Positions 8,037-15,887 of a stretch of DNA of 26,673 bases are shown piece after piece (the first letter of the stretch is position 1; every line of letters starts with the position of its first letter). This DNA comes from CAYPZL01 sp964415045. Lineage in GTDB: Bacteria; Planctomycetota; Phycisphaerae; Sedimentisphaerales; Anaerobacaceae. Below the pieces are notes generated by a model. The model worked only from the letters and a program-made list of their open reading frames with translations, had not been told where the DNA came from and ran no database searches. The stretch covers positions 1 through 26,673 of the forward strand of contig CAYPZL010000063.1 of assembly GCA_964415045.1 (NCBI GenBank). The letters are read 5' to 3'. The translations under genes and the position numbers were made by a program.

Positions 8037-9656
8037 TCACTGGCGGAGTTGGGGAAGCTGCCTGCGAATGGCCTCGATTTCTTCGTCGGGAACCGGCACT
8101 CCCAGCTTCTGCGCGAGGTCTATATGTTTCCAGGCAAGCTCATATTTCTGGAGGCGGTAAAAGCCGTACGCCAGTCCGTGATGCGCATCCCCAATCTGGG
8201 GGCTGAGCTTGACAGATCGAAGATAGGCTTCGACGGCCTGCTCGAAGTTGCCTTTACTGGAATACGCGGAGCCGAGGTTGAAGAGTATCCATGCGTCATC
8301 GGGTTTGACGCTGGCGGCTTTTTGATACTGTTGGATGGCCGCGTCATAGTCTTTCAGGGCGAAGTAGGCGTTGCCGAGGTTCACCAGGGCTGCGAGCATG
8401 TCGGCGTCGATGCGCAAGGCTTCCTTGTAGGCGTGGACTTCATCGGTGATGCGGCCCTGTTCCCGGAAGCAGAGACCCAGGCCATAATAGGCCTCGGCGA
8501 GATCCGGCTGCAAGCTCAGGGCGGCGCGAAACTCACGGCCCGCCTTGGCATAATCGCCGATTCGGTAATAGACGTCGGCGAGCTGATTGTGCAGTTGCGC
8601 ATCGGCCGGATCGATGGCGATGGCCTGGCTCAAATACGACAGGGCCTCGCCGTACTCTTCCCGGCGCGTGTACGCCAGGGCCAGGTTCCGGTAGGCATCG
8701 GTGAAATTCGGGTCGCGATCGAGGGAACGCAAGTAAGACAATTCCGCCTCGCCGATGCGATCCAGATCCATGTACGCGTTGCCCAGATTGTTGTAGGTCT
8801 TCGGGTCGTTGGGATTCAGTTGCAGCGCCGCGCGGTATTGCCGGATCGCATCGTCCGGGCGGCCCTTCTGGAGATAAATGTTGCCTAAGTTGGCGCGCGA
8901 CTCCGACAGCGTGGGATTGATCGCGACGGCTCTTTCGAGGGCGAGCATCGCGGTGTCCCTGGCACCGGCGTCGTTATAGACGTTCCCGAGGTTGTTGAAA
9001 AAGCAGCCCAGCGTCTGTCGCTTGGTAAGATTCTTCATGTAGACGACGTCCCGGCCGTTTTCGGGCACGTTGAACTTGACCATGTAGTGATCGTCCGGAG
9101 GGCTGGCGCCGTTGCTGGTGGTCTCGATGTTGAAACGGACGTTTCCGGAGTCGTAGCGGACGAAGAAATGGCCGGGGACGACAACGCCGTACAGCTCCAG
9201 TCCCAACCGCTCGGCCAGAGCCAGATAAAGGATGGAGAGACTCAGACAATAGCCCCGGCGGTTGTCCATGACCGAGTGAAGGAAAAGGTCGTTGGGGTCG
9301 TTCGCGTGCGAGATCGTTTTGAAGCCCAGCTCGTTGAACAGGTAGTCGTTGATGATCGGGATGGCACGAAAGCCCATGCGGAGCCGCTGCTGGCGCACCC
9401 GGTCACGAATCTCGATCGCCATTGCGTCCAACTGCTCCAGATAACGCCGGCCCAAGACCATATCGCTCCAGTACTCCGAGGCGATCAGGGTGGCGGTCGC
9501 CAGATCAAGCTCGTCGTCGCGCAGTCGCAGGACTTGATCAAGCGAGCGCACGTACAGGCCCGCCTTGCCCGCATTGGCCAGGGCGCGACTCTGTCCCCGG
9601 ACCGAGCCGAGAGACAGAGATGTGACGATGGTGAGAATTGCCAGGATTCTCTTCAT
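8037..9656 (-). CDS. Secreted SirB1/transglutaminase-like and TPR protein
   Basis: The 539-residue protein starts with a signal peptide (about 1-21, MKRILAILTIVTSLSLGSVRG). Residues about 45-185 match the SirB1 (transglutaminase-like core 2) family: NDYLFNELGF (103-112), then RGYCLSLSILYLALAERLGL with the candidate catalytic Cys137, PGHFFVRY with His163 and an N-x-E (176-178). Residues about 219-539 are roughly nine canonical TPRs with NPND/P-x-x-x-A-x-x-NLG spacing. SirB1-like domains with TPRs are widespread, but their substrate is not established; a cysteine-protease/transglutaminase fold is a family-level inference. The ATG at 9656 has no clear Shine-Dalgarno sequence. It diverges from the DUF1080 lipoprotein gene across a 250-base gap. 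Confidence 0.85.
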   Translation of the reverse strand: MKRILAILTIVTSLSLGSVRGQSRALANAGKAGLYVRSLDQVLRLRDDELDLATATLIASEYWSDMVLGRRYLEQLDAMAIEIRDRVRQQRLRMGFRAIPIINDYLFNELGFKTISHANDPNDLFLHSVMDNRRGYCLSLSILYLALAERLGLELYGVVVPGHFFVRYDSGNVRFNIETTSNGASPPDDHYMVKFNVPENGRDVVYMKNLTKRQTLGCFFNNLGNVYNDAGARDTAMLALERAVAINPTLSESRANLGNIYLQKGRPDDAIRQYRAALQLNPNDPKTYNNLGNAYMDLDRIGEAELSYLRSLDRDPNFTDAYRNLALAYTRREEYGEALSYLSQAIAIDPADAQLHNQLADVYYRIGDYAKAGREFRAALSLQPDLAEAYYGLGLCFREQGRITDEVHAYKEALRIDADMLAALVNLGNAYFALKDYDAAIQQYQKAASVKPDDAWILFNLGSAYSSKGNFEQAVEAYLRSVKLSPQIGDAHHGLAYGFYRLQKYELAWKHIDLAQKLGVPVPDEEIEAIRRQLPQLRQ

Positions 9657-9817
9657 TTGCCGTTCACTACCGTGTATTTTGCGTGATCAGGTCACCCTTG
9701 CCCTCACTCCGGCCGGCGCGCTATCGTGACCTCTGGATTTTCGTGTTACGTGCTTTCTATACGGTTTTTATCGTCCGGGAGTTCTCCGCCCTTGAGGCTT
9801 TCTCGCCGCCTGTGGGA

Positions 9818-9858
9818 GGAATTGCCCCCGGAAGGCGATTCCTTCTTGTACAATTGTA
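9818..9858 (+). promoter_or_regulatory. Hairpin and 10-base palindrome between divergent genes
   Basis: A 9-bp stem (GGAATTGCC with GGCGATTCC, one G-T pair, 7-base loop; 9818-9842) is followed by a T-rich run and then a perfect palindrome TACAATTGTA (9849-9858). It lies about 50 bases before the DUF1080 lipoprotein start. It could be an operator, a leader structure or a weak terminator; sequence alone does not decide. Confidence 0.3.
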
Positions 9859-9906
9859 GCGGTCCGCGTAGTCTATGGGAAGGAAATTCAGGTTAAGGAG
9901 CAGAGT

Positions 9907-10740
9907 ATGGATACGAATGAGATTGTGCGTTCCGGTGGACCGGGCAATGTGTGGACGGGGAAAGGCCAGGCGCGTGTCGCGATAACTCTGGCGGTCGTCT
10001 TGCTGCTGGGCAGTTTGTGGTTGACGGGTTGTCGATCGTCCGCTGGCTCCGGGGGGGATGCAGTGGCGTGCCAAGCCACCGAGGAAAAGGGCCCGACGGA
10101 AACGGTGCCCGCGCCTGACGGGGTTGCCGACGCGAAGAAGGAACCGGCCGACGCGGCGGGATTTCCCCTGGATCCGGGCGAGGAGATCAGCCTCTTCGAC
10201 GGCAAAACGCTGGGGCAGTGGAAGGTCACCGATTTTGGCGGTCAGGGCGACGTCTACGTCAAGGACGGAGCCATCTACATGGAGATGGGCAGCTACACCA
10301 CGGGGATCACCTGGACCGGCCCCGTCGTGCGCATGGACTACGAAATTACGCTGGAAGCCATGCGGGTGGAAGGCAACGATTTCTTCTGCGCGCTGACGTT
10401 TCCCGTGGCGGATAAGCCCTGTACGCTGGTGCTGGGAGGCTGGGGCGGCACCGTGTGCGGGTTGTCGAATATCGACTACTACGACGCCTCTGAGAATGAG
10501 ACGACGCGCATCGTCGGCTTTGACAACGGGAAGTGGTACGCGGTGAAGCTTCGCGTCCTCCCGGATCGCATTCAAGCCTGGCTGGACGGGGAAGAGCTTG
10601 TGAACATAGAGACCACGGGGCGCAACATCGACATCCGGCCGGAGGTGGATTTGTGCCAGCCCCTCGGGGTGGCCACCTGGGTCACCACCGGGGCGGTGCG
10701 CAACATCCGCGTCAAGAAGCTGCCGGCGCAAGTCGAGTAG
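9907..10740 (+). CDS. DUF1080 (3-keto-disaccharide hydrolase-like) lipoprotein
   Basis: The N-terminus has a long polar start, a hydrophobic stretch (about 24-38) and a lipobox LTGC with Cys42, so the mature protein is probably membrane-anchored at the cell exterior or periplasm. A low-complexity linker (about 45-90) leads into a DUF1080 (PF06439, concanavalin-like beta-sandwich) domain from about 93: EISLFDGKTLGQWKV is its typical opening and VRNIRVKKL its typical close. Family members hydrolyse or eliminate 3-keto-glycosides and many remain uncharacterised. The 185-residue domain is complete. The start is well supported by AAGGAG six bases before the ATG. The gene is apparently monocistronic. 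It converges with the MATE gene over 50 bases that contain a CCCGC/GCGGG hairpin but no T-run. Confidence 0.82.
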   Translation: MDTNEIVRSGGPGNVWTGKGQARVAITLAVVLLLGSLWLTGCRSSAGSGGDAVACQATEEKGPTETVPAPDGVADAKKEPADAAGFPLDPGEEISLFDGKTLGQWKVTDFGGQGDVYVKDGAIYMEMGSYTTGITWTGPVVRMDYEITLEAMRVEGNDFFCALTFPVADKPCTLVLGGWGGTVCGLSNIDYYDASENETTRIVGFDNGKWYAVKLRVLPDRIQAWLDGEELVNIETTGRNIDIRPEVDLCQPLGVATWVTTGAVRNIRVKKLPAQVE

Positions 10741-10790
10741 TTCCCGCTCCGGCGGGCGCTCTTCTCCACCCCGGGGATCCGGGTGTCTCC

Positions 10791-12218
10791 TCACTGGCCC
10801 ATCGAGTCCATCGGGGCCGACGGCGTGACGGCGCGGTCCCGGAAGAGGTTGATCCGCGTCCAGCGTTTGCTCAGAAAGCGGCGGCGATTCGCCAGGCCCA
10901 CGGTGACAATGCTCAACGCCGCCACGATCCACGGTCCAAGCGCTCCGAGGGACGGGAGAAGCCAGGCGACCAGGAAGCCGCCGGCGCCTAAGATGCCAAG
11001 GGCGCCGACGCCGGAGATGAAGGCGAGCCAGCGGGTATCACCGGCACCGCGCAAGGCCCCGCCATAGATGATCCGCGCCGCATAGAACATCTGGTAGATC
11101 GCCGCACAGATCAGCATCCTGGTGCCGATCTCGATCACCTGCGGATCTTCCGACCAGAACACCATGAGCGCGTCGCGCAGGAACCAAAAACAGGCGCCGA
11201 CGAAGCCCATGTAGACCAGGGCCACTTTCAAACTGATATGTGTTTGTTTGAGGGCGAAGTTCTTTCTGCCGGCTCCGATCTGCTTGCCGACGGCGGCGGT
11301 CAGGGCCGTGGAGATTCCGACGATGGGCATGGCCGAGACGTTCGTATAGGAAAGGACCGCGCTGGTCGCGGCCAGCGCCTCCTTGCCAAATCTGCCGACC
11401 AACGCGAAGAGGATCACTCCCCAGACGGCGACGTTGACCATCAGGCCGACGCCGGCCGGCAGACCCACACCGAGCAGATCACGCATCTTCTCGACGTCCA
11501 GGAACCACGTTCGTCTGGATTGGAACTGCCGGTTGACCGGTCCACTGAGGAAGAGGCCGATGTTGATGAGGGCGGCCGCCGCGATTCCGATGAAGGTGCC
11601 CCAGGCCGCCCCGGCGATGCCCAGAGCGGGGAAACCGAACTTGCCGAAGATCAGGGCATAGTTGGCCAGGATGTTGACGACCTGTCCACAGAGGGACGAG
11701 CACATGGTGATGAAAGGCTTGTGAATGCCCATGAAGAACTGATTGCTGGACCAGTTGATGACCGCCGCGATGTGAGCGTAGAGCATGATGCGAAGGTAGA
11801 TGACCTCCAGGTCGGCTACCGATTCCGGCTGACCCATCAGGCGGAAGATCAGCGGGGCCAGGGGCGACATAACGGCGACGACCACCAGAAAATACCCGAA
11901 TCCCATGTACAGCATTTGCCAGAAGTAGTTGGCGCATTGGGCTTTTTCGCCCCGGCCCAGGCTCTGGCTGACGAAGGTGTTGAGGCTGGTGATCGCGCCC
12001 AGAGCGAACCCTCCCGGCAGAAAGCTGACGAATCCGGCCGGTAGCACCGCCGCCAGGGCATCCGTGCCCAGCCGAGAGACCATGAATCGGTCCACGAACT
12101 GCATGATCGTGAAGGAAACGGTGGAGACGACCATCGGGCCGGACAGCTTCAACATATAGAGAAGCGAAGTCTCGTAGTCGCGATGATCTGAGGGTGTGAA
12201 GGTCGGTTCCGACGTCAT
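10791..12218 (-). CDS. MATE-family efflux transporter
   Basis: The protein is a multidrug and toxic compound extrusion (MATE) exporter using a cation gradient. Twelve hydrophobic helices in two homologous halves are visible, with MatE-type stretches such as LSGPMVVSTVSFTIMQFVDRFMVSRLG near the N-terminus and ISTALTAAVGKQIGAGR in the second half. I place the start at the ATG at 12218 (475 residues, normal for the family). The open frame continues to 12374, but that extension is polar, lacks a Shine-Dalgarno sequence and overlaps the upstream gene. The chosen ATG has AAGGGG upstream and shares one base with the TGA of the DUF167 gene (TGATG), indicating translational coupling. Substrate cannot be predicted. 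Confidence 0.9.
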   Translation of the reverse strand: MTSEPTFTPSDHRDYETSLLYMLKLSGPMVVSTVSFTIMQFVDRFMVSRLGTDALAAVLPAGFVSFLPGGFALGAITSLNTFVSQSLGRGEKAQCANYFWQMLYMGFGYFLVVVAVMSPLAPLIFRLMGQPESVADLEVIYLRIMLYAHIAAVINWSSNQFFMGIHKPFITMCSSLCGQVVNILANYALIFGKFGFPALGIAGAAWGTFIGIAAAALINIGLFLSGPVNRQFQSRRTWFLDVEKMRDLLGVGLPAGVGLMVNVAVWGVILFALVGRFGKEALAATSAVLSYTNVSAMPIVGISTALTAAVGKQIGAGRKNFALKQTHISLKVALVYMGFVGACFWFLRDALMVFWSEDPQVIEIGTRMLICAAIYQMFYAARIIYGGALRGAGDTRWLAFISGVGALGILGAGGFLVAWLLPSLGALGPWIVAALSIVTVGLANRRRFLSKRWTRINLFRDRAVTPSAPMDSMGQ

Positions 12219-12526
12219 CAGGCCCCTTGCTTGCCCAGTCCCAGCTTCTCCAGTAGAGTCTGCGATGAGATTCCGTGTACCTGAACCCGTTTGACCGGGC
12301 TCGTTTGCCCGGCGGTGATGTGGACCGCGTTTTTCTTGACACCCAGCCGCTTGGCCAGAAACGCGACGAGACACTGATTGGCCTTGCCTCGTTCCGGTGC
12401 GGCGGCGATCTTGATCTTGATCATGTCATCGAGCAGCCCGGCTACGGCGGTCCGGCTGCTGCCCGGGACGATCTTGGCCGTGAACGTTACGCCGGCCGCA
12501 TCTGTCTGGATCATCGGTTCACACAT
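12218..12526 (-). CDS. DUF167 (YggU-type) small protein
   Basis: The 102-residue protein matches DUF167 along its length: PGSSR..VAG (21-30), IKIKIAAAPERGKAN (36-50), FLAKRLGV.K (56-65) and G.TS..K.V (73-81). The family has a known alpha/beta fold but no established function. The ATG at 12526 has no visible Shine-Dalgarno sequence; a second ATG four codons later is possible. The stop codon overlaps the start of the MATE gene by one base. The gene sits 80 bases downstream of an unknown 100-residue ORF on the same strand. Confidence 0.88.
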   Translation of the reverse strand: MCEPMIQTDAAGVTFTAKIVPGSSRTAVAGLLDDMIKIKIAAAPERGKANQCLVAFLAKRLGVKKNAVHITAGQTSPVKRVQVHGISSQTLLEKLGLGKQGA

Positions 12527-12606
12527 AGGGAGTAATTGCCCGGTCGGCGCTTACGTTACACTGCTTCGGCAGGGCGCGATGAGAAACGGCTGTACTTCTG
12601 CGATGA

Positions 12607-12909
12607 TTACTCAACGTTTTCCCGCAGATTGGCGCCGATGGCTGATTGCACGTATTTCTCAATTTGCTCGGCCAGCTCGCCCAGAGACGGCAGTTGAAAG
12701 TCTTCGTAGAAGCCGGCGAGAAACTCGCCGCTCAGGGCTTTCTTGAAAATCCGTACGCGGATCACGGAAGGCTGGTCCGAACCCCTGCTGAAATCACTAT
12801 CGCGATGCTCGGTCAGCTCCACCCGCCAGTCTTCGCTGATAAAGACCAGGCACTTGCCGGTGAACACGGCCGTGGGGAAATAATCTCGTAGTAGATTGAG
12901 AGTTTCCAT
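12607..12909 (-). CDS. Hypothetical protein, 100 residues
   Basis: I do not recognise this protein. It is soluble-looking with mixed charge, no signal peptide and no membrane segment. It reads as an alternating beta/alpha pattern (CLVFISEDWRVELTEH, then SVIRVRIFKK, then a C-terminal amphipathic helix SLGELAEQIEKYVQSAIG). It lies between the DUF1080-TIM gene (53 bases upstream) and the DUF167 gene (80 bases downstream) on the same strand, so it may be part of the same transcript. The ribosome binding site is poor (GAG immediately before the ATG). The balanced amino-acid composition favours a real gene over a chance ORF. Confidence 0.6.
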   Translation of the reverse strand: METLNLLRDYFPTAVFTGKCLVFISEDWRVELTEHRDSDFSRGSDQPSVIRVRIFKKALSGEFLAGFYEDFQLPSLGELAEQIEKYVQSAIGANLRENVE

Positions 12910-12962
12910 CTCGTTCTCAATACATCCTGTTGCGTTTCGAAGTTCTTCGTCCTCTTACGGCA

Positions 12963-14519
12963 CTAAGGTTGCTTCGGCGGCCCGAATGGCGCTACATCGC
13001 CCCGTAAGACCATCGAATGTCGTTCCCATGCGTTCATTGTCCGTTTCAAATTATCATGAACGTCGCCGCCGATGCCGTAGCCTTGAAATCCGATGGGGCC
13101 GGTGTACCCGGCGTCGTTCAGGGTCGTGAGGAACCCCTTGATGTCGAACGTACCACGGTCCAGCGTTTGAATCAAGCTCTTCCAGTCTTGCCCATCGGTG
13201 TCGGCGCCGTTGATGTTGACCAGGAAGAGACGTGGCATGGCAGCCTCGATCAGCGGCCCGCACTGCGTCTCGTCGCTGACCCGCAGCCAATGGCACAGGT
13301 TGAAGATAACCCCGACATTGCTGCGATCGACCTTGTCGGCAACGCGTATGGCGTCCTCCGTCCGTTCGAGCCAGAAATTATGGTGCGGATACAGGGCGAT
13401 GCGGACTTTGTGTTGGGCGGCCGCCTCCGCCAGTTCGGTGATGATCTCGACGGCGCGGGGATCGCCGTCCGGAGAGGAACACGGGTGTTTCTTGCTCTGC
13501 CCGAAAAGCCAAATCAGTGTGTTGCGTCCATCGAGAGCCTTGAAGGCGTCGAGCAGGGACGGGTCGTAGGGCGGCTGGTCCGGATCGATGTTGATCCCGG
13601 TGTAGATGCCGAAAAGTTGCAGTCCGCGTGCATCCAGCTCGCGCAGCATTTCGACCAGGGCGTCGCGTCCCGTGTAGGCGGCGCCGATGCCGGCGTAGCC
13701 CAGTTCCTTGAGCACCTCGGCCTGTTGGGCGGCCGTCTGGCGGTTCGCGTCCTTGGTGGCGGTGTCGAGGGCAAAAAACGGGTTCGGTCCCGCCGGCGCC
13801 AGCCAGATGTTGCGGTACGCCACGGGTCCGTGATCGCCCTGGAGCATCAGCGGGCCCGAGGGTTTCTCATCGCCGTACGCGCCGGCGCGCGTCGGTCCCG
13901 TCAGCTCGACGTCTCTGTGGACGATGACGCCGTTGTGGACGATCTTCTCGAAGCGGGCGTTGGCAATCTTGCGACCGCTTTCGTCGAAACGCGGGGCTCT
14001 GAAGACGACGTCGAACGTCTGCCACTGCCCCGGCGCTCGCGAGGCGTTGACCCGCGGCGAATGTCCCTCGAATCCCTTGGGTGTTTTGCTCGGGTCCCAA
14101 CGCTGATAGATGCCGCCGCACTCGATGCCCGGATAAGCGGATTCCTTCTGCCAGCTATCGAACACCTGCACCTCGTAGCGGCCCATGAAGTACACGCCGG
14201 AGTTGGAATCCTTGGCAACCATGAACTCGATGTGGGCGCGGACGTCGCCGAATTCCTGCTTGCTGAAGAGATGCTTCGTCCTCCCGGTCGGACCGTTGAG
14301 CATCGCTCCGCTGCCGGGCTGGCCCGCGAGCCGCTTGGGATCTCCCGGGGCCAGGGCGGCGTCACCCACGATATCCCACTGGCCCGTATCGCTCCGCCAC
14401 GCAGCGAAGTCCTCGCCGGTGAGGTGAAGCTTGTGGCACTGGCTGCAGTCTTTGGCTGCCAGGCTTGCGGAGACGGCCAATACAACAAACACCGGGCCGA
14501 TTCGAAGACGTTTCTTCAT
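12963..14519 (-). CDS. Secreted DUF1080-sugar phosphate isomerase/epimerase-like fusion with CXXCH
   Basis: The 518-residue protein carries a signal peptide (about 1-22). Residues about 35-242 form a DUF1080 beta-sandwich (EDFAAWRSDTGQWDIVGDA, SGVYFMGRYEVQVFDSW, LMLQGDHGPVAYRNIWL). Residues about 255-500 are a xylose isomerase-like TIM barrel of the sugar phosphate isomerase/epimerase (AP endonuclease 2-like) type, with YPHHNFWLERTEDAI (377-391) and NLCHWL (407-412) at likely metal or substrate positions. This suggests extracytoplasmic processing of a keto-sugar or glycoside; the exact reaction is unknown. Just after the signal peptide is CSQCH (25-29), a c-type heme attachment pattern not expected in either domain. 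The ATG at 14519 has a good AGGAAGGAA site. The gene is 30 bases downstream of the Gfo/Idh/MocA gene, so they probably share a transcript. Confidence 0.85.
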   Translation of the reverse strand: MKKRLRIGPVFVVLAVSASLAAKDCSQCHKLHLTGEDFAAWRSDTGQWDIVGDAALAPGDPKRLAGQPGSGAMLNGPTGRTKHLFSKQEFGDVRAHIEFMVAKDSNSGVYFMGRYEVQVFDSWQKESAYPGIECGGIYQRWDPSKTPKGFEGHSPRVNASRAPGQWQTFDVVFRAPRFDESGRKIANARFEKIVHNGVIVHRDVELTGPTRAGAYGDEKPSGPLMLQGDHGPVAYRNIWLAPAGPNPFFALDTATKDANRQTAAQQAEVLKELGYAGIGAAYTGRDALVEMLRELDARGLQLFGIYTGINIDPDQPPYDPSLLDAFKALDGRNTLIWLFGQSKKHPCSSPDGDPRAVEIITELAEAAAQHKVRIALYPHHNFWLERTEDAIRVADKVDRSNVGVIFNLCHWLRVSDETQCGPLIEAAMPRLFLVNINGADTDGQDWKSLIQTLDRGTFDIKGFLTTLNDAGYTGPIGFQGYGIGGDVHDNLKRTMNAWERHSMVLRGDVAPFGPPKQP

Positions 14520-14549
14520 AGTCGAATTCCTTCCTGCGTTGCGAAACGG

Positions 14550-15863
14550 TTAGAGCAGATGCCACGGACTGCGCATCGCGCGGCTTCGCATGCGGTTGGC
14601 CTCGTCATCGTCGCGGAACTCTTCGGTGTCGGGGTTCCAGCGGAGCTTTCGGCCGGTCAGCATGGCAATGTTGCCCAGATGGCAGAGCGTCGAGCAGCGA
14701 TGCCCGATTTCCGCGGGGAAGTACGGTTCCTGACGCGATTTGACGCAGTCGAGGAAATTGCGGTGCTCGCCGGCGGGGCAGGTGAACAGGTGGATCTCGT
14801 CCGGCCCGATTTGCTCTTCGAGCAGCGCCGGCGGGTCGGCCTGCAGCGGCCCGCGCCATCCGCGATTGCCCACCCAGCCCTTGGTGCCCTCGAAACGGAT
14901 GCTGGGGGTGCCCGAGTCGACGATGAGCTTGACGCCGGTGGCGTAGGTGTACTCGATGTGGTAGGTCTTGGCGGTGTTGTAGAGCTTGTCGCGGCCAAAG
15001 TCGCCCTGGCCGACGATCTCGACCGGTCCCGTCCGCTCGGTATCGTTGCCCCACTGGGCGGTGTCGAGCAGGTGCGTGCCCCAGTCGGTGAGCATGCCGC
15101 CGGAATAGTCCAGCAGCCAGCGGAAATTCCAGTGGCAGCGGCCCGGGTGGTAGGGGGCCTCGGGCGCCGGTCCGAGCCACATGTCGTAGTCGAACCAGTC
15201 GGGCACCTTGGGGCCGGTCAGGCCGTAGTAGTGATCGTGCACGCTGTACCCGGCGGGCAATTCCACGCGAATCGTGTGCAGCTTGCCGATGCGTCCGTTC
15301 CGCACCAGCTCGGCCATGCGATGATAGAGCCCGATGGCGCGGTCTTCCGTGGACGTCTGGAAGACCGCCCCGTATCGCTTGACCGTGTCGCTCAGGACCC
15401 GGCCTTCATGAATGGTCAGCGTGGGTTTCTCGCACTGCACGTCCTTGCCCGCCTTGATCGCCGCGACCGACATGGGGACGTGCCAGTGATCCGGGGTGGA
15501 GATCATCACCGCGTCGATGTCGTTTCGGGCGATGACCTCACGCCAGTCGCGGTAGGTGGCGCAGTCGTTGTTTCCGTATTTTTCGTTCACCATCTTCCGG
15601 CCGCGTTCCATATGGCGGGCGTCCACGTCGCAGACGGCCACAACCCGCGCATCGGCCTGGGCCAGGTAGCTGCGCAGGTTCATACCGGTCCCGTGGCTGC
15701 CCACTCCGATACAGCCGACAGTGATGCGTTCGCTCGCGGCGACCGCTGCGCCGCCGCCTAATGCCGAGGACGCCACGATGTAGGGTATGCCCAGCGCGCC
15801 GATGGCGGCGCCGGAGGTTCGCTTCAAAAAGGATCGACGGTTCATCTTTGGATTTGTCCTCAT
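14550..15863 (-). CDS. Tat-exported Gfo/Idh/MocA family oxidoreductase
   Basis: The protein begins with a twin-arginine signal (RRSFLK at 9-14, hydrophobic to about 43). The Rossmann NAD(P)-binding motif GVGSHG is at 53-58, preceded by ITVGCI. The family's EKP is at 145-147, and a DWGTHLLD motif lies in the C-terminal sheet domain. Members oxidise or reduce sugar hydroxyls; exported planctomycetal ones typically carry a tightly bound cofactor. The second ATG (15845) is preceded by AGGA and directly starts MNRRSFLK, so the true start may be there rather than at 15863. The gene lies 24 bases after the UroD-like gene and 30 bases before the DUF1080-TIM fusion. That order fits oxidation of a sugar followed by elimination or isomerisation. 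Confidence 0.9.
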   Translation of the reverse strand: MRTNPKMNRRSFLKRTSGAAIGALGIPYIVASSALGGGAAVAASERITVGCIGVGSHGTGMNLRSYLAQADARVVAVCDVDARHMERGRKMVNEKYGNNDCATYRDWREVIARNDIDAVMISTPDHWHVPMSVAAIKAGKDVQCEKPTLTIHEGRVLSDTVKRYGAVFQTSTEDRAIGLYHRMAELVRNGRIGKLHTIRVELPAGYSVHDHYYGLTGPKVPDWFDYDMWLGPAPEAPYHPGRCHWNFRWLLDYSGGMLTDWGTHLLDTAQWGNDTERTGPVEIVGQGDFGRDKLYNTAKTYHIEYTYATGVKLIVDSGTPSIRFEGTKGWVGNRGWRGPLQADPPALLEEQIGPDEIHLFTCPAGEHRNFLDCVKSRQEPYFPAEIGHRCSTLCHLGNIAMLTGRKLRWNPDTEEFRDDDEANRMRSRAMRSPWHLL

Positions 15864-15887
15864 CGTACGCTGATTTCTAAAAAGGGC

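Noticed and set aside
10741..10790. Bidirectional terminator between DUF1080 and MATE genes
   Set aside because: Two 5-bp GC hairpins are present, but neither has a T-run on either strand.
12219..12374. N-terminal extension of the MATE frame
   Set aside because: It would overlap most of the DUF167 gene. It has polar composition foreign to the family, and a better start lies at 12218.
13017..15761. 914-residue open frame on the plus strand opposite the DUF1080-TIM and Gfo/Idh/MocA genes
   Set aside because: It runs antisense across two well-supported genes and the gap between them. Long antisense frames are expected in GC-rich DNA with strong third-position bias. No domain is recognisable.
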